From Anthoceros angustus (lineage: Eukaryota; Streptophyta; Anthocerotopsida; Anthocerotales; Anthocerotaceae): a stretch of DNA of 64,000 nt. Both the position numbers and the translations under genes were made by a program. Shown in pieces: positions 10,041 to 20,687 of this stretch. Position 1 is the stretch's first letter. Every line of letters starts with the position of its first letter. The notes under the pieces were generated by a model. The model did not search any database. It was not told the DNA's origin and saw nothing but the letters and a program-made list of their open reading frames with translations. The stretch spans positions 62,001-126,000 of the forward strand of contig VJWM01000281.1 of the NCBI GenBank assembly GCA_010909165.1, in the 5' to 3' direction.

Positions 10041-10109
10041 CAAGCCCACCAATAAAACGTTTCTTTGTTGGTTTTGTATATCACGGATCCATGAATATTA
10101 TTTAACGAG
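10041..10109. other. Spacer between duplicated gypsy segments
   Basis: Short A/T-rich stretch (around TATCACGGATCCATGAATA) with no frame, joining the decayed gypsy copy to the second copy of the flanking repeat. Confidence 0.4.
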
Positions 10110-10372
10110 AAAATGTTTTTGTCAGTTAAGCGATTTTGGTGGGATTTCTAGAATGAGCTTCTAGACCCGGTGGTATTCACTTGGTCGTCATGTTTTCTAC
10201 TCTAGTGCTCTATTTTCTACCTTGATGGTAGATGATTTTACCCACTTGTATGGTTCGGTTGTTTTGTACCTTGATGGTAGATGATTTTCTACTATCTTGT
10301 AATGAATTTTACTCTGGGTAAAATAATGACTAAAATGTCAATTCTCTCTCTCTAAAAATTTACTACCGAAAA
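10110..10372 (+). repeat. Direct repeat flanking gypsy copies, second copy
   Basis: Second copy of the 8909-9176 repeat, slightly longer. It abuts the point where the integrase core stops being recognisable, so in element orientation (minus strand) it lies downstream of truncated pol. Confidence 0.6.
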
Positions 10373-10606
10373 ACCAGGTAGCGTCGAGGCCCAGGGCAGC
10401 GACTTTACGTAACACAAGACCTCACGAACAAATATCCCGGCAAGCTTGGATGCTGTGATGGTTGAGGTCACAGGAACAAAATGGCAGACCTTGGAGAACC
10501 TATCGGTGACCACCCGGATCATCTTTTCGAGCAGGCGTGGCAAATGTGTAATGAAGTCCATGGAAATTGACCTGAATCGGCCGCTAGGAATTTGTAGGGG
10601 TAACAA
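10352..10606 (-). pseudogene. Ty3/gypsy integrase core, truncated
   Basis: This minus-strand frame has the start of a retroviral-type integrase core: SISMDFITHLP carries the first catalytic Asp, followed by VVTDRFSKVCHFVPV and KLAGIFVREV. After that the frame drifts into unrelated residues, so the second Asp and the Glu of the D,D(35)E triad are missing, as is any C-terminal or chromodomain. Integrase would insert the element's cDNA into the nuclear genome; this one cannot. It follows the zinc-binding segment (10994-10584) with a slight overlap caused by a frame shift. Confidence 0.85.
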
Positions 10607-10994
10607 TGCACAGGCTTTCGATGACTAGGCTTGGCTTGTCGGGCAGATCGGTGGAGCGCACCACTCTATACAATGCTATACCTTCCCAATGGAAGTACTC
10701 CTTAACTTTGGCATAAGTCTTGTCAATGCCCAGATGACCTGAAATAGGGGAATCGTGCATATCATGCAGAATGGACTGTTTTATCTCAGTGAGCTGTGAA
10801 GGGATGAGCAATCTTCCCTTTCTGTAAACACAAGCATCCTTGAGAGAATACTGTTGGGTAAGTGCTGTGGGAATTCCCGTCTGTGCATCTGCCAATAACT
10901 GCTTGTAGAGTTGCAACAGGTCTGGGTCATGAGGAATCCCATCTCGCACTAACTGTATTGTTTGGGACCTGGTTTTCATGAGTGCGGTGAACAC
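10584..10994 (-). pseudogene. Ty3/gypsy integrase zinc-binding region
   Basis: A 136-residue minus-strand frame containing HDMHDSPISGHLGIDKTYAK and EYFHW, the His half of the HHCC zinc finger found at the N terminus of gypsy integrases. Where the paired Cys should follow, the frame reads RSTDLPDKPS, so both Cys appear replaced or lost by small indels. The frame also includes the RNase H-integrase linker (DACVYRKGRLLIPSQL). It is shifted relative to the core at 10606-10352. Confidence 0.85.
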
Positions 10995-11330
10995 GCCGAC
11001 TCAAGGCGTCTGCAACCACATTGGTTGAGCGACACGTCGGATTTCTGGTGATAGCCGCTAGGATTGAGCCGTCCGAGCATTCGAGCATTTGAGAGAAGAA
11101 AATCTTTGCAAGGAATGGTGATCCGTGTGACACACCACTTTCTGACCTAAAAGGTAGTGCCGCCATACCTTCAAAGCATGTGTAATAGCCAACATTTCCT
11201 TGTCATTCACCGGGTAATTCAGCTGTGCTCCTTGCAACTTTCTGCTTTCATAGGCAATAGCTCTTCCTTGCTGGGATAGAACAGCTCCTATAGCAAAATC
11301 TGATGCATCAGTGTGGATCGTGTATGGCAT
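10927..11330 (-). pseudogene. Ty3/gypsy RNase H
   Basis: Two overlapping minus-strand frames. 11330-11058 starts [20 protein letters not shown] (catalytic Asp in TDASD) and continues with [17 protein letters not shown] (catalytic Glu) and CHTDHHSL (Asp), the RNase H pattern of Ty3/gypsy pol. After a frame shift, 11166-10927 carries STNVVADALSRR, the conserved end of this domain. In a live element the enzyme removes the RNA strand during reverse transcription. The shift near 11060 breaks it. Confidence 0.88.
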
Positions 11331-11640
11331 ATGAGGTAGCTACTTGGAATAGAGCCAAAGATATTTGCCAGCTCAAAATTTGTGATGGCTCTGTTATTTA
11401 TGGAGACTTGTTCTTGAATGCCCTCATCACCATGGCCGATACTAAAGAGCCCTTGATACGCCTGAAACCCAATGCGGGAATCCCATTGGGTGATGTCTTG
11501 AGGTAAGGCCAATTACAAGATTAACCTACGGTGTCCACCGATGCCCGCCAGACCGATCATGACCAAGGTATTCACACTTTTCCTCATAAAAACACACTTG
11601 CTTCTCTTGGCTAGCGGCTTGTGTGCACGCAGAAGTCTAG
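11288..11640 (-). pseudogene. Ty3/gypsy RT thumb and connection, degraded
   Basis: The stretch between the RT palm and RNase H. A minus-strand frame 11512-11288 (74 residues) shows only faint similarity to the region joining RT to RNase H, and 11512-11640 has several stops. It is placed by context: RT on one side, RNase H on the other, and about the right spacing. Confidence 0.55.
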
Positions 11641-12139
11641 CACCTTCCTAACCAAATGGAGGTGGGTTTGATCGTGTAAATAAGGATGTCATCCAAGAAG
11701 ACTTCAACACCATGTCCCAGCAAGGGCCGCAATATTTCCTGCATGAGACACTGGAAAGTGACAGGAGCATTGGTAAGACCAAACGGCATTACCCTGAATT
11801 CGAAGTGTCCATGTCGGTAAGGTCATGGCGCTCATCTCCTGCCCTAATTCGGATGGCGAAACCCGGATCCGAGGTCAATCTTGGTGAATAGCACTCCTAG
11901 TGGTCAAGGATCTCATCAATCCTTGGCATCTGATACACGTTCCGCACTGTGGCTCGATTGAGCCCCCGGTAATCTATGCACAGGCGCCACCCTCCATCTG
12001 GCTTGGCAACCAAGAGGACTGGAACACCAAAGGGTGACACAGAAGGTTGTACGAAACCCTTTTGCAGAAACTCATCAACTTGTTTCTTAATTTCTTCATT
12101 CTCCAAAGCAAACTCGAGGGTTGTATACAACGTTGACAA
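11641..12139 (-). pseudogene. Ty3/gypsy reverse transcriptase palm and fingers
   Basis: Minus-strand frame 12139-11897 reads [45 protein letters not shown] and [12 protein letters not shown], conserved RT fingers/palm blocks. After a frame shift near 11890 the next blocks are [22 protein letters not shown] and FLDDILIY (about 11682-11702), the catalytic F/YxDD box with Phe in the first position. Several indels separate the blocks. RT copies element RNA into DNA. The gag-protease-RT-RNase H-integrase order is the Ty3/gypsy order, unlike copia where integrase precedes RT. Confidence 0.9.
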
Positions 12140-12296
12140 GACTCAATCGCATGATCCACATGTCTTCGAGGGAGCTCCATAGGTTCAACAAACACATCCG
12201 ATATTCTTGGGCGGATCCTTCATGGATCTGGCGCCTCATGAGCCTTTGCCTGTCTAGACTCGGGTGCCTTCTAAGGAAGTACCTTTTTGAGCTTTG
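12140..12296 (-). pseudogene. Protease-RT linker of gypsy pol, frameshifted
   Basis: Minus-strand sequence between protease and RT. One frame reads [17 protein letters not shown], which fits the low-conservation linker before the RT fingers. Breaks prevent a continuous frame. Confidence 0.55.
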
Positions 12297-12764
12297 CTAT
12301 GTGAACTCGCCCATGCGCGTTGCTTTATTGAGGCAGACCAAATATTGCTTGTCGGAGGTACACTCCCGTGCATGACATATGTATGTGGTGGCCATGCGGA
12401 GGCGGACAACGTTGTCCTTCCAAATTACTTCCACCGACAGAGTGGCTATTAGCCATGGCTTGCCTATGATCAGGTCATGACAAAGAGAGGGCATTACGGT
12501 TAACATGAGGACCTCCTTGAACCCACCTGGAAAGGTGAGTTCTACTTCCACCCACTGTTCTCTACTGGTCTCCCTCTCACCTAGGGCCGTGACCACTGTG
12601 GAAACTTGACCAGTTTCCTGGATCGATAGGCCCGCTCTCTCTACAGCTGCCTTGGAGACATAGTGGTGACTGGCCCCAGAATCAAGCAACCCTGTGGCAC
12701 GAACTCCTGCTAAAGCTACCTCAAACTTGATAGTTGAGCACATCGTGCCCAACCGGGTTTGCAT
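12297..12764 (-). pseudogene. Ty3/gypsy aspartic protease
   Basis: The best-preserved frame of the element, 155 residues. Residues 26-32 are LLDSGAS, with the catalytic Asp at residue 28, followed by HHYVS and AGLSI, and later HDLIIGKPWL, the usual I-I/L-G-x-x-W/F-L end of gypsy proteases. The enzyme would cut the gag-pol polyprotein. The frame is open throughout, but the start is only the first Met; in an intact element the domain continues from gag without its own start. It carries on beyond the domain into linker until a stop at 12297. Confidence 0.9.
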
Positions 12765-13019
12765 GCATGGTTGAAGATGGGCTAGTGTGGATTCGCAACC
12801 TCGTGATGGTTATGGCGTGTCCACTCTTGGCGAGGAGGTGCCGCTCCTTATGGTCGCCTGTCTCCTTCAAAGTTTATAAAGTCCTTCTGAATGGGCAAGC
12901 CTTGAGCCATGGCTTGATGTCAGGTGAAGCACTACGGCCTTCTTGTAATCCTCCTTCTCTTCTTCCGTGAGGATTTTGAAGGTTAGCTTCTTTTCGATCT
13001 ACCGAGACTTGCTCCACTT
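12765..13019 (-). pseudogene. Gag C-terminal region, knuckle not visible
   Basis: Between gag and protease on the minus strand. Gypsy gag usually has a CCHC zinc knuckle here. I see frame-broken Lys/His-rich sequence but cannot find a C-x2-C-x4-H-x4-C pattern. It is placed by position only. Confidence 0.45.
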
Positions 13020-13375
13020 GGGCTTGGAAGGCGCCGAGGAGAGATGCTTATACTTGTTGGTGCCATAGTTGATGGCGCCTTCATGGCCTCCACCAAGGTT
13101 GTTGGGTTCGTTTGATTCACATACGCCCTCATCTCGAACTTGGTCCATCTATGAACTTCTCGATCTTACATTCCTCGTCCAACCCAGGCATATCAAGTGT
13201 AAGTTGTAAAACTTGTCACAATATTCTTGAATTGTGCCTTGTTGGAAAATCTTCTGAGGCTATACGAGTCCTTGCGGTGGTTCATGGCGTGAAGCTTCAA
13301 GGAAGATCTGTCGACGCTAAGAGTAAATAGGGGACTCCATGCCGAGGTCGACTTGTTTCTCACTGGCGCCACCAT
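13020..13375 (-). pseudogene. Ty3/gypsy gag capsid region, frameshifted
   Basis: Minus-strand frame 13375-13193 contains YSLRRFSNKAQFKNIVTSF. The other frame just downstream gives GTIQEYCDKFYNL, the G-x-I/V-x-E-Y-x-x-x-F-x-x-L signature of plant retrotransposon gag (PF03732-type), followed by traces of an EKFIDG and EAM pattern in shifting frames. Gag would form the virus-like particle in the cytoplasm. At least three indels break it. Confidence 0.7.
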
Positions 13376-14612
13376 CGATAGGCGTATCCCTCCAACGACA
13401 TAACACGTAATTTTAAGTCATCCTTGTCGAAGCGCAAGGTATTTATCAATCTTATCTAACTAGTGGACACTAAAGCATCCTTGGCTCCTCCATCAAAGGT
13501 GGTCGTCTTGATCTTGCGTTGGAGTTCTTTGTCAAGTTGAGGCCTGGTTTGAATTGGTACTCCTCACCCTCTGCACCTCCCACTTGATTTCCTCATTTGG
13601 TTCTCGGTGCATTCTCATGGTACGCCTCAGAATGAGTTGTCCTTCGCTAGGGCTCCACGACAAGTTTCTTGACTCCCTGTCTTGCTCAAGTCCGGTGCCG
13701 GGCTCTGGCGTGGCCTGCTTCCTCCTCGAGGGCCGTGCCCGTGGGCGGAGGGGTGAGTGGTGCGTCCTTCAGGCGTGGGCTGGAAGTCTTGTGGCGGTGA
13801 GGGTGGCAGGGCCACGGGATGATCGCTCAAGATCGAGCACACCCTCTGTTCTCCAGTGTGCCCTCCACTTGAGCTTGAGTTTCTTGATGGACTCCTCAAC
13901 CTTTGATTGTTGTCTTTGGCAAGAGAAGGAACTCAAGAATTCGCTGTGTGTTTCTGGGTCCTCCTTCCAAGCCGGAGAGCCGAGTCGCCAATTTTTGGGT
14001 GATCTGTGGGTCTTTTTGCGTGACATCTGTTTGATTCCACCCCGTTCCGAGGTCGCGCCTCCGCAATCTGGTTGAACAATATCGGCGGTATCAACGCAGC
14101 TCGGGTTGTCAATTCCGAGTGAGCCTCCGCTTCCAGCTAGGCTTGAGTAGGAGCTCCGCCGCCTCCTCGTCTCCTCCGCCTCAGCACCTCGCCGTGCACT
14201 GGGAGCGAGACGCGCCAAGCGAATTGCCTAGATGGCGCTTCGCGGCGGACATCCCCAATTCCCTCAAGGTGGTCTTCCTCACTCTCTGATTCGGTCCACT
14301 TGGAGTCGGCGTGAAAGCTCATGTTGTTCGGCTGCGCCAGTGTTCCCTCCTTGAAGCCGCAGATGGACCGGTTGTGGATTGTCCCAATTACCCAGTGCAG
14401 GTGTCTTCAATCACCTCAAGGTTGTTACGGGCGCTGGCGGTTGCGCTCGCATCCTCAGCAATCGGGTCTGGTGCCGGTCTGGAATCCTCATCCACGATCT
14501 TGGTCGGATTGGCCTCTCGCCTCCCGATCGTTGGGGCCTCCTTCCAATCACACTTGCCTAGCCACGGCGATCTGTCCCGTCGATCTCGATCCGGTCTGAA
14601 CCCAAGATTCGG
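13376..14612 (-). other. GC-rich gag-proximal or leader segment
   Basis: Upstream of gag in element orientation. From about 13560 to 14612 the sequence is clearly richer in G+C than the rest of the window. The longest minus-strand frame (14218-13769, 149 residues) has an Arg-rich start and a charged end (KVEESIKKLKLKWRAHW). Another (14322-14137) starts MSFHADSKWTESESEEDH and ends in an Arg/Gly run. None matches a family I know. It may be gag N terminus plus untranslated leader, or an unrelated captured gene piece. No 5' LTR or primer-binding site was found, so the element lacks its left end here. The unit resumes at ~14613. Confidence 0.4.
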
Positions 14613-14838
14613 CAAGGAGCGGTTACTAGGATTCAATACCGTATTTGTTCACACGATGGAACATATATAGTCTTTCTTTCGGTGAAATTTCTGGTATTTA
14701 TTCAAAGATATTTACAAGCCAGCTCACAAAAACCCTATTGTGGCTATCATGATGTGCAAGCTTGATCACATGTTGCTCACCCTAATAAACCCCACGGTCC
14801 TAGTTCATGTAGTTCAAATCCGCCACTTGGCCAATCAC
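14613..14838 (+). repeat. 2.5-kb unit tail after the 8-kb insertion
   Basis: Continues the unit from GGTTACTAGGATTCAATACC, exactly the part missing after 6597, up to CGCCACTTGGCCAA. There it jumps to another internal point (CACGATGATTACTTTTGG) through the shared word CTTGGCCAA. Confidence 0.85.
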
Positions 14839-16560
14839 GATGATTACTTTTGGTCTTTGCCCTCTTCCTCTTCTTGGCATTTTCGGCTGATTTGTGGAGC
14901 AACCCACTAATGTTTCATACTCAAGATGGGGTATTGTTATTCTTCTTGTTCAAGGTACAATACACTATTTCAAGATCGCAAAGTGGACATTTGAAAGGTC
15001 CTTGAGATAGCTTTGGCACGACTTTTGTGATTTTTGGTTTTGCCCAGCTCTTACGCTTGCCCATGTTTCTCAATGTCTTGTTCAAGGTACAATACACTAT
15101 TTCAAGATCGCAGTGGACATTTGAAAGGTCCTTGAGATAGCTTTGGCACGACTTTTGTGATTTTTGGTTTTGCCCAGCTCTTACGCTTGCCCATGTTTCT
15201 CAATGTCTTGTTCAAACATGAAGATCACTTTTGGTCTTTGCCCTCTTCCTCTTCCTCTTCTTCATGCCCCTCGCCATGTGATTATTCTTTTACTTGTTCA
15301 AGGTACAATACACTATTTCAAGATCGCAAAGTGGACATTTGAAAGGTCCTTGAGATAGCTTTGGCTTCTTGATCCCACTCCTCGTGAGACAGTTTTATGA
15401 GCCTCCAATGCGCCATGTGATTATTCTATTACTTGGCCAATCACGATGATTACTTTTGGTCTTTGCCCTCTTCCTCTTCTTGTTCAAGGTACAATACACT
15501 ATTTCAAGATCGCAGTGGACATTTGAAAGGTCCTTGAGATAGCTTTGGCACGACTTTTGTGATTTTTGGTTTTGCCCAGCTCTTACGCTTGCCCATGTTT
15601 CTCAATGTCTTGTTCAAGGTACAATACACTATTTCAAGATCGCAGTGGACATTTGAAAGGTCCTTGAGATAGCTTTGGCACGACTTTTGTGATTTTTGGT
15701 TTTGCCCAGCTCTTACGCTTGCCCATGTTTCTCAATGTCTTGTTCAAGGTACAATACACTATTTCAAGATCGCAGTGGACATTTGAAAGGTCCTTGAGAT
15801 AGCTTTGGCACGACTTTTGTGATTTTTGGTTTTGCCCAGCTCTTACGCTTGCCCATGTTTCTCAATGTCTTGTTCAAACATGAAGATCACTTTTGGTCTT
15901 TGCCCTCTTCCTCTTCTTGTTCAAACATGAAGATCACTTTTGGTCTTTGCCCTCTTCCTCTTCTTCATGCCCCTCGCCTCGCTCGCCTTCTTGTTCAAGG
16001 TACAATACACTCTTAAGTGCACAAGCACGAAGCAATTGTAACTATGGTTAGTTGATCCTAGGTTAGTCTCTCAAGCTAAACTAACCATAGTCGTGCTAGC
16101 CTAGGTTAACTCACTAGAGCATAGTTAGCAAACCGTAGTCAAGAACCTCGGGTTACACAAATTGGACATCTTTTCATTGCTAGTTCTAAATAAAGCTCCA
16201 AAACATATACATATGTCCAAAGCAGTTCTAAATAAAGCTCCAAAACATATACATATGTCCAACAACCTTGGTTGTTGGCGGTTAAAAGTAACGTTTGGGT
16301 CGGACCGTTCGATGATAGTTCATGTAGTTCAAATCCGCCACTTGGCCAATCACGATGATTACTTTTGGTCTTTGCCCTCTTCCTCTTCTTGGCATGCAAG
16401 TCCTTGCACTACATGCTGGTGATCTAGGTAATTTAATAACGATTCATCTAACACTTATCCTTCACCGGAGCTTGCTCAATCCGCCGTGATGCTTAACAAA
16501 AGCTCATACACTCTTAAGTGCACAAGCACGAAGCAATTGTAACTATGGTTAGTTGATCCT
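14839..16560 (+). repeat. Scrambled unit pieces, zone 1
   Basis: Pieces of the unit in non-unit order, all in the forward orientation. A 130-bp module (TGTTCAAGGTACAATACAC ... CTCAATGTCT) is repeated in tandem at 15481, 15611 and 15741 and occurs singly at ~14948 and ~15080. A pair of TTCTAAATAAAGCTCC pieces, each joined to ACATATACATATGTCC, lies at 16180-16262. A few non-unit bases occur, for example near 16418-16460. No gene. Confidence 0.85.
15481..15870 (+). repeat. 130-bp secondary tandem repeat
   Basis: Three consecutive copies at a period of exactly 130 bp, each running from TGTTCAAGGTACAATAC to TTTCTCAATGTCT. The unit has CTTGTT at both ends of this module (CTTGTTCAAGG and CTTGTTCGTGAG), so the tandem closes through that shared word. 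Confidence 0.9.
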
Positions 16561-18231
16561 AGGTTAACTCACTAGAGCATAGTTAGCAAACCGTAGTCAA
16601 GAACCTCGGGTTACACAAATTGGACATGGACACGGACCAAGCCGCAGGGCTACAAGTCACACGCGCCAAGATCAAGAAGACTCTCTTCATGCCCCTCGCC
16701 TCGCTCGCGGTCGAGGCCCTCGTCATGTGCGCTCATATATGGTATCAAAGCCTATCCATCGATCCGCTGCACCGATGTTTCTTGAAGATCTCAATGCACC
16801 GGAGTGGATCAAAAGAAGGAGATATGGGAGCTTGCCAACGATCGAGCAGTTAGGGCTTAGGCGAGAGCAGACAAGCCTTGTCATAGCATTAGGGCTTATC
16901 CACTAGAAAAGGTAGTTAATATAAGCGGCATCCTACGAGATGGGCACCCACAGTGCACGAGGAGCGGCAAGCGAACGAGAGAGTCTCTTGGATCTTGGGA
17001 ACGGATCAAGTAGCCCGCGCCTTGTCCGAGCACGTGTTCAAATATTTGACTCACCTTGTTCTTGACTAGAGTATGCCTAACTCGTTAGTTGATCCTAGGT
17101 TAGTCTCTCAAGCTAAACTAAGTACATCCTATAGCTAGCTAGCTAGCCCTCGTGCTTGCTATGTCCATCATAGCCTCGCGATCGACTATGTCCATCATAG
17201 CCTCGCGATCGACTATGTCCATCATAGCCTCGCGATCGACTATGTCCTTCACGGAGCTTGCTCAATCCGCCGTGATGCTTAACAAAAGCTCATACACTCT
17301 TAAGTGCACAAGCACGAAGCAATTGTAACTATGGTTGATATAAACATAATTTCTAAGAAGGCACAAGTTGGTCTTGAAGATGGTCTTGTGTCGTATTCTG
17401 GCACCATTCTTGCGTGCCTTTTGAGACATGTTGTATGATTCCCCAATGTGCCAAGAGATTATTCTTTTACTTGTTCAAACATGAAGATCACTTTTTGGTC
17501 TTTGCCCTCTTCCTCTTCTTGGCATTTTCGGCTGATTTGTGGAGCAACCCACTAATGTTTCATTATAACTTATTCAAAAACTTTAATCAAATCCAAAACA
17601 TATACATATGTCCAAAGCAGTTCAAATCAAAGCGTGAGGAAAATGCAAATGCTAGCCTAGTCTAGAAAAATAATGAGTTTTGCTTTCTCACGTCTTCTTG
17701 GACCGCGTCAACCCAGTAGTAGACATCGATTGGCACGCTTAGGCTATGAATATCGGTCTCAAAATATTTTTCACAGGCGTCGAGGCCCTCGCCTCGCTCG
17801 CCTTCTTGTTCAAGGTACAATACACTATTTCAAGATCGCAGTGGACATTTGAAAGGTCCTTCGATAGCTTTGGCACGACTTTTGTGATTTTTGGTTTTGC
17901 CCAGCTCTTACGCTTGCCCATGTTTCTCAATGTCTTGTTCGTGAGTTAGGCTCTTTATTTTCTTGGGATCTAAAAACGAAAGGAGGCGGTTACTAGGATT
18001 CAATACCGTATTTGTTCACACGATGGAACATATATAGTCTTTCTTTCGTGAAATTTCTGGTATTTATTCAAAGATATTTACAAGCCAGCTCACAAAACCC
18101 TATTGTGGCTATCATGATGTGCAAGCTTGATCACATGTTGCTCACCCTAATAAACCCCACGGTCCTAGTTCATATCCGCCACTTGCCAACTACTAGTTGA
18201 ACTACTAGTTGAACTGCAATTGCCAATGCGA
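16561..18231 (+). repeat. 2.5-kb unit, right two-thirds
   Basis: Regular unit order from AACTCACTAGAGCATAG to the end, including the primer-binding-site-like motif (~16740) and the right internal paralogue. It carries a local expansion, three copies plus a partial of a 27-bp word starting ATGTCCATCATAGCC at 17161, 17188 and 17215. Confidence 0.88.
17161..17250 (+). repeat. 27-bp tandem repeat within a unit
   Basis: ATGTCCATCATAGCCTCG followed by CGATCGACT occurs at 17161, 17188 and 17215, then ATGTCCTTCAC restores the unit. Other units have one copy, except 31400-31505, which has a second spaced copy. Confidence 0.92.
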
Positions 18232-20687
18232 GGAGGTCTTTACTATGTAGAAAAGGTTTTTTTTTTTTTTTGGTTGGAAGTTTCATGCCAAAGCTGGTTA
18301 AAAAGTAACGCTTTGGGTCGGACCGTTCGATGATAGTTCATACATGCCACATAAGCAATCATGCTTTAGTAGAGAAATTGATCCAAAATAGAATGGGTGT
18401 AGTTTCTCTTTGATGTAGACTAGGTTTTCAAAGTTTTGGTGTTTCATACTCAAGATGGGGTATTGTTATTCTTCTTCTATTTATCTATCTAGGTACATGA
18501 TCGGCATCAACAAATCCATCAATTGCAAGAATGTATCCAATGATGGACAATAAACACCAACAATATTTTTGCCAACTTCATTGCTAGTTCTAAATAAAGC
18601 TCCAAAACCTACATTATTTACATCGTCCTCGAAATTAGCATACAATGAGCCTAATTGTGTGTCTTCGTATATGTGGGGCGTAGTTGATCTTGGCATGCAA
18701 GTCCTTGCACTACATGTCGGTACTAGGTGCTTCTTTGGCTTCTTGATCCCACTCCTCGTGAGACAGTTTTATGAGCCTCCAATGCGCCATGTGATTATTC
18801 TATTACTTGGCCAATCACGATGATTACTTTTTGGTCTTTGCCCTTTTCTATTCTTGGAATTTTTGGTGATTTGTTGAGTAGCCTACCAACTACGGACCGT
18901 GATCCAAGGGCGAGCATAGTCTCGATGAGCTAAGCACCTAATCGGTGCAGACGAGCCGCGAGATGGTGGATCGCAAGGAGGCGGCTTGCGACTAACCATA
19001 GTCGTGCTAGCCTAGGTTAACTCACTAGAGCATAGTTAGCAAACCGTAGTCAAGAACCTCGGGTTACACAAATTGGACATGGACACGGACCAAGCCGCAG
19101 GGCTACAAGTCACACGCCAAGATCAAGAAGACTCTCTTCTTCATGCCCCTCGCCTCGCGGTCGAGGCCCTCGTCATGTGCGCTCATATATGGTATCAAAG
19201 CCTATCCATCGATCATTCGATGTTTCTTGAAGATCTCAATGCACCGGAGTGGATCAAAAGAAGGAGATATGGGAGCTTGCGACCAACGATCGGCATTTGT
19301 TAGGGCTTAGGGCGTGAACGGAGCAAGCCTTGTCATAGCATTAGGGCTTATCCGACTTCTAGAAAGGTAGTTAATATAAGCGGCATCCTACGAGATGGGC
19401 ACCCAGCACGAGGAGCGCGGGAACGAGAGAGTCTCTTGGATCTTGGGAACGGATCAAGTAGCCCGCGCCTTGTCCGAGCACGTGTTCAAATATTTGACTC
19501 ACCTTGTTCTTGACTAGAGTATGCCTAACTCGTTAGTTGATCCTAGGTTAGTCTCTCAAGCTAAACTAACGTACATCCTATAGCTAGCTAGCTAGCCCTC
19601 GTGCTTGCGCTATGTCGGACGCCGCCACGGCCCTCGGCGGATTAGGTGGCTCGGTGCTATGTCCATCATAGCCTCGCGATCGACTATGTCCTTCACGGTG
19701 GAGCTTGCTCAATCCGCCGTGACGATTAACAAAAGCTCATACACTCTTAAGTGCACAAGCACGAAGCAATTGTAACTATGGTTGATATAAACATAATTTC
19801 TAAGAAGGCACAAGTTGGTCTTGAAGATGGTCTGTGTCGTATTCTGGCACCATTCTTGCGTGCCTTTTGAGACATGTTGTATGATTCCCCAATGTGCCAA
19901 GAGATTATTCTTTTACTTGTTCAAACATGAAGATCACTTTTTGGTCTTTGCCCTCTTCCTCTTCTTGGCATTTTCGGCTGATTTGTGGAGCAACCCACTA
20001 ATGTTTCATTATAACTTATTCAAAAACTTTAATCAAATCCAAAACATATACATATGTCCAAACAGTTCTAAATCAAAGGTGGAGGAAAATGCAAATGCTA
20101 GCCTAGTCTAGAAAAATAATGAGTTTTGCTTTCTCACCGTCTTCTTGGACCGTCAACCCATTGTAGTAGACATCGATTGGCACGCTTAGGCTATGAATAT
20201 CGGTCTCAAAATATTTTTCACAGGCGTCGAGGCCCTCGCCATGTGATTATTCTTCTTGTTCAAGGTACAATACACTATTTCAAGATCGCAAAGTGGACAT
20301 TTGAAAGGTCCTTGAGATAGCTTTGGCACGACTTTTGTGATTTTTGGTTTTGCCCAGCTCTTACGCTTGCCCATGTTTCTCAATGTCTTGTTCATGAGTT
20401 AGGCTCTTTATTTTCTTGGGATCTAAAAACGAAAGGAGACTACTAGGATTCAATACCGTATTTGTTCACACGATGGAACATATATAGTCTTTCTTTCGGT
20501 GAAATTTCTCGGTATTTATTCAAAGATATTTACAAGCCAGCTCACAAAAACCCTATTGTGGCTATCATGATGTGCAAGCTTGATCACATGTTGCTCACCC
20601 TAATAAACCCCACGGTCCTAGTTCATGTAGTTCAAATCCGCCACTTGGCCAACTACTAGTTGAACTGCAATTCAACGGCCAATTGGA
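18232..20687 (+). repeat. 2.5-kb unit, full copy
   Basis: Full copy, 2456 bp. It lacks the AAGACTAAGCTTGAACT stretch after GATGTAGACTA (near 18420), where it passes directly into GGTTTTCAAAG through the shared word GACTA/GG. Pocket variants include ATCATTCGATG near 19212. Confidence 0.9.

Noticed and set aside
10352-12764. Copia-type element
   Set aside because: Domain order is protease, RT, RNase H, then integrase, which is the Ty3/gypsy order.
13554-14075. Plus-strand frame of 173 residues as a gene
   Set aside because: It lies antisense to the gypsy gag leader in GC-rich DNA, where long chance frames are common, and shows no domain.
6598-14612. Helitron or Harbinger element as the carrier of the 8-kb block
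   Set aside because: No TC...CTRR ends, terminal hairpin, terminal inverted repeats or target-site duplication could be identified at the edges.
14311-14670. Plus-strand frame of 119 residues as a gene
   Set aside because: It runs across the junction between the GC-rich insert and the satellite tail, so its end is made of repeat sequence.
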